Assembly (NCBI RefSeq): GCF_015218165.1
Contig: NZ_CP048659.1
Span: 372,001-436,000, forward strand
Direction: 5' to 3'
Length of the DNA: 64,000 bases
Source of the DNA: Acinetobacter piscicola
GTDB taxonomy: Bacteria; Pseudomonadota; Gammaproteobacteria; Pseudomonadales; Moraxellaceae
This document shows positions 59,341-64,000 of this stretch, in pieces. The notes under the pieces were generated by a model that was not told the origin of the DNA, made no database searches, and saw only the letters and a list, made by a program, of their open reading frames with translations. The number at the start of each line of letters is the position of its first letter. The first letter of the stretch is position 1. Made by a program: the position numbers and the translations under genes.

Positions 59341-59375
59341 TTAACTTCGATTGAAGTGGTAATTACCAACATTTA

Positions 59376-59451
59376 GCGGGAGTAGCTCAGTTGGTAGAGC
59401 GGTAGCCTTCCAAGCTACATGTCGCGAGTTCGACCCTCGTCTCCCGCTCCA
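59376..59451 (+). tRNA. tRNA-Gly (anticodon TCC)
   Basis: 76 nt, acceptor GCGGGAG/CTCCCGC, anticodon TCC in CTTCCAA, T arm GAGTTCGACCCTC, CCA encoded. Confidence 0.97.
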
Positions 59452-59463
59452 TCGAAGATGATT

Positions 59464-59538
<75 letters not shown>

Positions 59539-59573
59539 GATTACAGTTTAGTAGATTATTCTACAAAAATTCA

Positions 59574-59599
59574 AAAAGCAGGCTTATTAGTCTGCTTTT
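59574..59599 (+). terminator. Hairpin between the tRNAs and tuf
   Basis: AAAAGCAG and CTGCTTTT pair, and the 3' arm itself ends in four T. It may attenuate read-through into tuf. Confidence 0.6.
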
Positions 59600-59681
59600 C
59601 AAGTATTGGGTGTCTGGTTTTTAGACAATATGTCGATGGGTTGTATTAGAACTGTGTTCGACGTAAACGAGGAAAATAAAC

Positions 59682-60872
59682 ATGGCTAAGGCTAAGTTTG
59701 AACGTAATAAGCCACACGTAAACGTGGGCACAATCGGTCACGTTGACCATGGTAAAACAACTTTAACAGCTGCAATTGCAACTGTATGTGCAAAAACTTT
59801 TGGTGGCGAAGCGAAAGACTACGCTGCAATTGACTCTGCACCAGAAGAAAAAGCACGTGGTATTACAATTAATACTTCTCACGTAGAATACGATTCTCCA
59901 ATCCGTCACTACGCGCACGTAGACTGCCCAGGACACGCCGATTATGTTAAAAACATGATCACAGGTGCTGCTCAAATGGACGGCGCGATCCTTGTATGTT
60001 CAGCGACTGATGGTCCTATGCCACAAACTCGTGAACACATCCTTCTTTCTCGTCAAGTAGGTGTACCTTACATTCTTGTTTTCTTAAACAAATGTGACAT
60101 CGTTGATGATGAAGAGTTAATCGAATTAGTTGAAATGGAAGTTCGTGAACTTCTTTCTACTTACGACTTCCCAGGTGATGACACTCCAGTAATCCGTGGT
60201 TCAGCTTTAGCTGCACTTAACGGTGAAGATGGTCAATACGGTGTTCCAGCTGTACTTGCACTTGTTGAAGCGCTTGATACTTACATTCCAGAACCAGAAC
60301 GTGCAATCGATAAAGCATTCTTAATGCCAATCGAAGACGTATTCTCAATTTCTGGTCGTGGTACAGTAGTAACAGGTCGTGTTGAGTCTGGTATCGTTAA
60401 AGTCGGCGAAGAAGTTGAAATCGTTGGTATTAAAGATACAGTTAAAACAACTGTAACTGGCGTAGAAATGTTCCGTAAATTGCTTGACGAAGGTCGTGCA
60501 GGTGAGAACTGTGGTATTCTTCTACGTGGTACTAAACGTGAAGACGTACAACGTGGTCAAGTATTGGCTAAACCAGGTTCAATCAAACCACACACTAAAT
60601 TCGACGCAGAAGTATACGTACTTTCTAAAGACGAAGGTGGTCGCCACACTCCATTCCTTAACGGTTACCGTCCACAGTTCTACTTCCGTACAACTGACGT
60701 AACTGGCGCAATCTCTTTGAAAGAAGGCGTTGAAATGGTTATGCCTGGTGACAACGTAGAAATGTCAGTAGAATTGATCCACCCAATCGCAATGGACCCA
60801 GGTCTACGTTTTGCGATCCGTGAAGGTGGTCGTACAGTGGGTGCTGGTGTAGTTTCTAAAGTTACTGCATAA
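59682..60872 (+). CDS. tuf: Elongation factor Tu
   Basis: A 396-aa translation factor that delivers aminoacyl-tRNA to the ribosome. GTPase motifs are GHVDHGKTT (G1), [12 protein letters not shown] (switch I), DCPGHADYV (G3) and NKCD (G4), followed by the two beta-barrel domains. Codon use is visibly different from its neighbours (more C-ending codons), as in highly expressed genes. AGGAAA precedes the ATG. Confidence 0.99.
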   Translation: MAKAKFERNKPHVNVGTIGHVDHGKTTLTAAIATVCAKTFGGEAKDYAAIDSAPEEKARGITINTSHVEYDSPIRHYAHVDCPGHADYVKNMITGAAQMDGAILVCSATDGPMPQTREHILLSRQVGVPYILVFLNKCDIVDDEELIELVEMEVRELLSTYDFPGDDTPVIRGSALAALNGEDGQYGVPAVLALVEALDTYIPEPERAIDKAFLMPIEDVFSISGRGTVVTGRVESGIVKVGEEVEIVGIKDTVKTTVTGVEMFRKLLDEGRAGENCGILLRGTKREDVQRGQVLAKPGSIKPHTKFDAEVYVLSKDEGGRHTPFLNGYRPQFYFRTTDVTGAISLKEGVEMVMPGDNVEMSVELIHPIAMDPGLRFAIREGGRTVGAGVVSKVTA

Positions 60873-60883
60873 TTGTTTTATCT

Positions 60884-60911
60884 CAAACCGAGGGTTTCGA
60901 TTCTCGGTTTG
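60884..60911 (+). terminator. Hairpin after tuf
   Basis: CAAACCGAG (60884-60892) and CTCGGTTTG (60903-60911) pair perfectly. T content after it is low, so it may partly terminate or help tRNA processing just upstream of tRNA-Trp. Confidence 0.6.
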
Positions 60912-60917
60912 TCTTAT

Positions 60918-60993
60918 AGGTCAGTAGTTCAATTGGTAGAGCGTCGGTCTCCAAAACCGAATGTTGGGGGTTCGAGTCCCTCCTGACCTGCCA
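60918..60993 (+). tRNA. tRNA-Trp (anticodon CCA)
   Basis: 76 nt, acceptor AGGTCAG/CTGACCT, anticodon CCA in CTCCAAA, T arm GGGTTCGAGTCCC, CCA encoded. It sits between tuf and secE, as in pseudomonads. Confidence 0.97.
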
Positions 60994-61068
60994 TATTTTT
61001 AAATAAAAAGCTTGATGCCGACTGATCTGGTCATATAATAAGTCGCGAATCCTACGACGAGTAAAAGA

Positions 61069-61509
61069 ATGTCGAATGATAAATCGCGTGACGCAATGGG
61101 CGGCGCGCCAATTCCTCAAAGAAATAACCCTGCTGAAGTTGTAAGTTCTGGTACACCATTTGATGTGGTGTTATGGATCTTTGCATTGATTCTGTTGATT
61201 GGTTCAATGATGGTTCCACAGTTTTTACCAGCATATTGGGCACCTGCAAATAGTATTTGGGTGCGCATTGGGGTAATTATAGCTTGTATCGTAGTGGCTT
61301 TAGGTTTATTATACGCCACCCATCAAGGCAAAGGCTTTGTTCGTTTGTTGAAAGATGCTCGATTAGAATTACGTCGAGTGACTTGGCCTACGAAACATGA
61401 AACAGTTACAGCTTCATGGCAAGTTCTACTGGTAGTAGTGGTTGCGGCGATCATTTTGTGGTGCTTTGACTACATTATTGGTTGGTTTATGAAGTTTATT
61501 ATCGGGTAA
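61069..61509 (+). CDS. secE: Protein translocase subunit SecE
   Basis: A 146-aa membrane subunit of SecYEG. It has three hydrophobic segments; the last carries the conserved LRRVTWPTKHETVTASWQV just before it. The N-terminal part is a little longer than in E. coli. It is followed 7 bp later by nusG, the usual secE-nusG pair. Confidence 0.96.
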   Translation: MSNDKSRDAMGGAPIPQRNNPAEVVSSGTPFDVVLWIFALILLIGSMMVPQFLPAYWAPANSIWVRIGVIIACIVVALGLLYATHQGKGFVRLLKDARLELRRVTWPTKHETVTASWQVLLVVVVAAIILWCFDYIIGWFMKFIIG

Positions 61510-61516
61510 GAGAGCT

Positions 61517-62050
61517 ATGAAACGTTGGTACATTATTCATGCCTATTCTGGTTATGAAAAACAAGTGATGCGTTCACTTAATGATCGAATCCAGCGTAGC
61601 GCTGTTGCTGATAGCTTTGGTGAAGTCCTTGTTCCTACTGAAGAAGTAGTGGAAATGAAGGATGGTAAGAAACGTAAATCAGAGCGTAAATTCTTTCCTG
61701 GCTATGTGTTAGTTGAAATGGAAATGAATGATGAAACTTGGCACATTGTTAAAGAATGTCCAAAAGTATTAGGTTTCATCGGTGGTACAGCAGAAAAGCC
61801 TGCACCCATTACGCAAAAAGAAGCTGATGCGATTCTTGCACGTGTACGCAATACTGGTGAAGCACCTCGTCCTAAGACAATGTTTGAACCAGGCGAAGAA
61901 TTATTGGTTATTGACGGTCCATTCACAGACTTTAAAGGTGTGGTGGAAGAAGTTATATACGATAAATCACGTTTAACCTTAACGATTAACGTGTTTAATC
62001 GACCAACGCAAGTTGAATTGGAATTTCGTCAAGTCGAAAAAACAGTTTAA
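61517..62050 (+). CDS. nusG: Transcription termination/antitermination factor NusG
   Basis: A 177-aa factor that binds RNA polymerase and links it to Rho and the ribosome. It starts MKRWYIIHAYSGYEKQV, has FFPGYVLVEM in the NGN domain, and a C-terminal KOW domain with PFTDFKGVVEEV. Length is typical. Confidence 0.97.
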   Translation: MKRWYIIHAYSGYEKQVMRSLNDRIQRSAVADSFGEVLVPTEEVVEMKDGKKRKSERKFFPGYVLVEMEMNDETWHIVKECPKVLGFIGGTAEKPAPITQKEADAILARVRNTGEAPRPKTMFEPGEELLVIDGPFTDFKGVVEEVIYDKSRLTLTINVFNRPTQVELEFRQVEKTV

Positions 62051-62069
62051 TCATCGTTGGTTGAAAAGC

Positions 62070-62086
62070 GCCCGATTTTATCGGGC
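62070..62086 (+). terminator. Weak hairpin after nusG
   Basis: GCCCGA and TCGGGC form a 6-bp stem with a weak T-rich tail, so read-through to rplK is likely. Confidence 0.5.
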
Positions 62087-62167
62087 ATTGTTATTATCGC
62101 AGTAATGTGTTTGCTGTGTGAATAAAATGGGGAGCCTAACGGCGTTACTACCCAGAGGTATTAGATA

Positions 62168-62596
62168 ATGGCTAAGAAGATTGACGGCTATATCAAGCTG
62201 CAAGTTCCAGCTGGTAAAGCGAATCCATCTCCACCGATTGGTCCTGCACTAGGTCAACGTGGTGTTAACATCATGGCATTCTGTAAAGAATTCAATGCTG
62301 CGACACAAAAACTTGAAGCTGGTCTTCCAATTCCAGTCGTGATTACTGTGTACAACGATAAGTCGTTCACTTTCATCATGAAAACTCCTCCTGCTGCGAT
62401 TCTTCTTAAGAAAGCTGCGGGTATCCAAAAGGGTTCAGCTGTACCTAACAAAACTAAAGTTGGTAAGTTGACTCGTGCTCAATTGGAAGAAATTGCGACT
62501 ACTAAAGAACCAGATTTAACTGGTGCTGATTTAGACGCACGTGTTCGTACCATCGCTGGTTCTGCACGTTCTATGGGCTTGGAAGTGGAGCTATAA
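62168..62596 (+). CDS. rplK: 50S ribosomal protein L11
   Basis: A 142-aa protein of the GTPase-associated centre. It starts [23 protein letters not shown] and has [14 protein letters not shown]. It is 3 bp from rplA, as usual. Confidence 0.98.
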   Translation: MAKKIDGYIKLQVPAGKANPSPPIGPALGQRGVNIMAFCKEFNAATQKLEAGLPIPVVITVYNDKSFTFIMKTPPAAILLKKAAGIQKGSAVPNKTKVGKLTRAQLEEIATTKEPDLTGADLDARVRTIAGSARSMGLEVEL

Positions 62597-62599
62597 GAC

Positions 62600-63295
62600 A
62601 TGGCTAAATTAACTAAACGTCAAAAAGCCATCGTTGCTGCTGTTGAAGCACACAAAGTTTACACTTTGGAAGAAGCGGTTGCAGTTCTTAATGGTCTTCC
62701 TGCAGTTAAATTCAAAGAGTCTTTGGATGTTGCTGTAAACCTAGGTGTTGACCCTCGTAAATCTGACCAAGTTGTTCGTGGCGCGACGACACTTCCTGCA
62801 GGTACTGGTAAAACTGTACGTGTAGCTGTGTTTGCTCAAGGCGCTGCTGCTGAAGCTGCTAAAGCTGAAGGCGCGGACGTTGTTGGTTTTGATGATCTTG
62901 CTGAAAGCATCCAAGCGGGTAACCTTGACTTTGATGTTGTTATTGCTGCTCCAGATGCAATGCGCGTTGTAGGTAAGTTAGGTACAATTCTTGGTCCACG
63001 TGGCTTAATGCCAAACCCTAAAGTGGGTACTGTAACTCCTGACGTAGCAACTGCAGTTAAAAATGCAAAAGCGGGTCAAGCACGTTACCGTGTAGACAAA
63101 GCGGGTATCATCCATGCTGCGATCGGTCAAGTAGGTTTTACTGCTGAAGCTGTTCGTTCAAACGTTGAAGCACTTATTGCTGACCTTAAGAAAGCAAAAC
63201 CTGCGACTTCTAAAGGTATCTACATTCAAAAGATCACTTTGAGCTCAACGATGGGTCCTGGTCTTACTGTGGATGTACAAAACGTTTCTAAATAA
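62600..63295 (+). CDS. rplA: 50S ribosomal protein L1
   Basis: A 231-aa protein of the L1 stalk that also represses its own operon by binding the mRNA. Conserved [16 protein letters not shown] near residue 130. Its binding site would be in the 5' part of the rplK mRNA. Confidence 0.98.
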   Translation: MAKLTKRQKAIVAAVEAHKVYTLEEAVAVLNGLPAVKFKESLDVAVNLGVDPRKSDQVVRGATTLPAGTGKTVRVAVFAQGAAAEAAKAEGADVVGFDDLAESIQAGNLDFDVVIAAPDAMRVVGKLGTILGPRGLMPNPKVGTVTPDVATAVKNAKAGQARYRVDKAGIIHAAIGQVGFTAEAVRSNVEALIADLKKAKPATSKGIYIQKITLSSTMGPGLTVDVQNVSK

Positions 63296-63328
63296 GTTTT
63301 AACTTATTTAAATAAAGAATTTTAAAGC

Positions 63329-63394
63329 CCTGAGAAAATTTTAAAGCATCGCTTTAAAATTTTCGCAAGAAACGTAGTTTCTCGCAAACTCAGG
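63329..63394 (+). repeat. Three-way-junction RNA structure between rplA and rplJ
   Basis: The outer stem CCTGAG (63329-63334) pairs with CTCAGG (63389-63394). Inside it are a perfect 14-bp hairpin, GAAAATTTTAAAGC/ATC/GCTTTAAAATTTTC (63334-63364), and a smaller one, AGAAAC/GTA/GTTTCT (63368-63382). It may be an RNase III processing or attenuation structure of the rplKA-rplJL operon. Confidence 0.7.
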
Positions 63395-63593
63395 CAAACT
63401 TTGAATTGATAAGTGAATATTTATCAGCGTCAAAGACCTCAGGCGAGGTGGTTTTTCGAAGCCACTTCTTAAAAATCCAGTCTGAGTAGACGCGGTGGTG
63501 TGATTTGTTCCTCCTCCGCGTGTAAATCGAAAGGTTTACGAATTGGGAGTGCACTTTTTTAGAGTGCATAAATCACCGTTAGGAGGTTTTACA
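63395..63593 (+). promoter_or_regulatory. rplJ leader region
   Basis: The long leader contains further paired stretches (for example GAGGTGG with CCACTTC near 63440-63470) and ends with AGGAGG seven bases before the rplJ ATG. Known biology: L10 with L7/L12 binds such a leader to repress rplJL. The exact binding site was not identified. Confidence 0.65.
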
Positions 63594-64000
63594 ATGGCTC
63601 TTCTTATCGAAGACAAAAAACAGATCGTAGCTGAAGTAACAGAAGTTGCTTCTACTGCGTATGCTGCTGTTGTTGCTGACTACCAAGGTTTAACTGTTGA
63701 GCAATTAACTGCTCTACGTGTTGAAGCGCGTAAACTAGGTGTTGCTACTCGTGTAGTACGTAATACTTTGGCTAAACGTGCGCTTCAAGACACTCAATTC
63801 AATATTTTGAATGACAACCTTGTTGGCCCAACAATCTTAGCTTTCTCAACTTCTGAAGACGACATGGGCGCTGCAGCTCGTTTGTTTGAAGAATTTGCTA
63901 AAACTAATAAAGCATTTGAACTTAAAGCTGCTGCATTTGACGGTAAAGTTTATCAAGGTGCTGAAGTTAGCGTAATCGCGAACCTTCCAAACCAAGAGAA
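63594..64000 (+). CDS. rplJ: 50S ribosomal protein L10, truncated by window end
   Basis: 135 codons are visible of about 168. Starts MALLIEDKKQIVAEV and has VADYQGLTVEQLTALR and RVVRNTLAKRAL, as in L10. rplL is expected downstream of the window. Confidence 0.97.
   Translation, partial: MALLIEDKKQIVAEVTEVASTAYAAVVADYQGLTVEQLTALRVEARKLGVATRVVRNTLAKRALQDTQFNILNDNLVGPTILAFSTSEDDMGAAARLFEEFAKTNKAFELKAAAFDGKVYQGAEVSVIANLPNQE

Noticed and set aside
60883..61119. 78-aa minus-strand frame over tRNA-Trp
   Set aside because: It is an antisense reading of the tRNA and its flanks.

Overview
The window is a stretch of Acinetobacter chromosome. The protein sequences and gene order (glnK-amtB, nrdR-ribD-methyltransferase-ribE, lptFG, pilSR-gacA-pbpG, feoAB, dksA-gluQ, algZR-hemCDXY, gspNCD, tRNA-tufB-secE-nusG-rplKAJ) match what I know of the region downstream of comM in A. 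baumannii and relatives. The species cannot be fixed from the sequence alone. Base composition is moderately AT-rich, except for the first 2.3 kb, which is much more AT-rich.

Region 1 (1-2297) is the end of a mobile island. It carries one 602-aa protein gene of unknown family and ends at 2297 inside comM, which is cut after codon 280. The terminus reads TGT inward and is followed by two adjacent 20-bp repeats that resemble Tn7 TnsB-binding sites. The cut falls where AbaR/Tn6022-type elements are known to enter comM. The other half of comM and the transposase genes would lie before position 1.

Region 2 (2298-15340) is core genome: ubiK, the ammonium sensing/transport pair glnK-amtB behind a sigma-54-type promoter, nrdR, riboflavin genes ribD and ribE with an adenine methyltransferase gene between them, a DedA protein, two small uncharacterised genes, holC-pepA, and the divergent lptF-lptG.

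Region 3 (15465-28039) holds gpmI, a C-terminal processing protease, the PilS/PilR two-component pair, a GacA-like regulator, pbpG, threonine synthesis (thrC, hom), dsbC and xerD.

Region 4 (28113-41503) holds the Fur-type feo operon, murD-ftsW, dksA-gluQ, cpdA-nudF, thiC behind a TPP riboswitch, and two tandem paralogous lipoprotein genes.

Region 5 (41887-57401) holds phoU, a 614-bp gap that contains a probable 37-aa small-protein gene with its own terminator, yggX, argH, algZ-algR followed by heme genes hemCDXY, a thioesterase, an H-NS-type protein, type II secretion genes gspN-gspC-gspD, an FHA protein and gph.

Region 6 (57536-64000) holds trpE, then four tRNA genes (Thr, Tyr, Gly, Thr), tuf, tRNA-Trp, secE, nusG, rplK, rplA, a structured leader and the start of rplJ, which runs off the window.

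The most interesting items are the Tn7-like end in comM, the hidden 37-aa gene at 42741-42854, the altered GAFTGA loop of PilR, the methyltransferase inside the riboflavin operon, the tandem lipoproteins, and the folded RNA region before rplJ.
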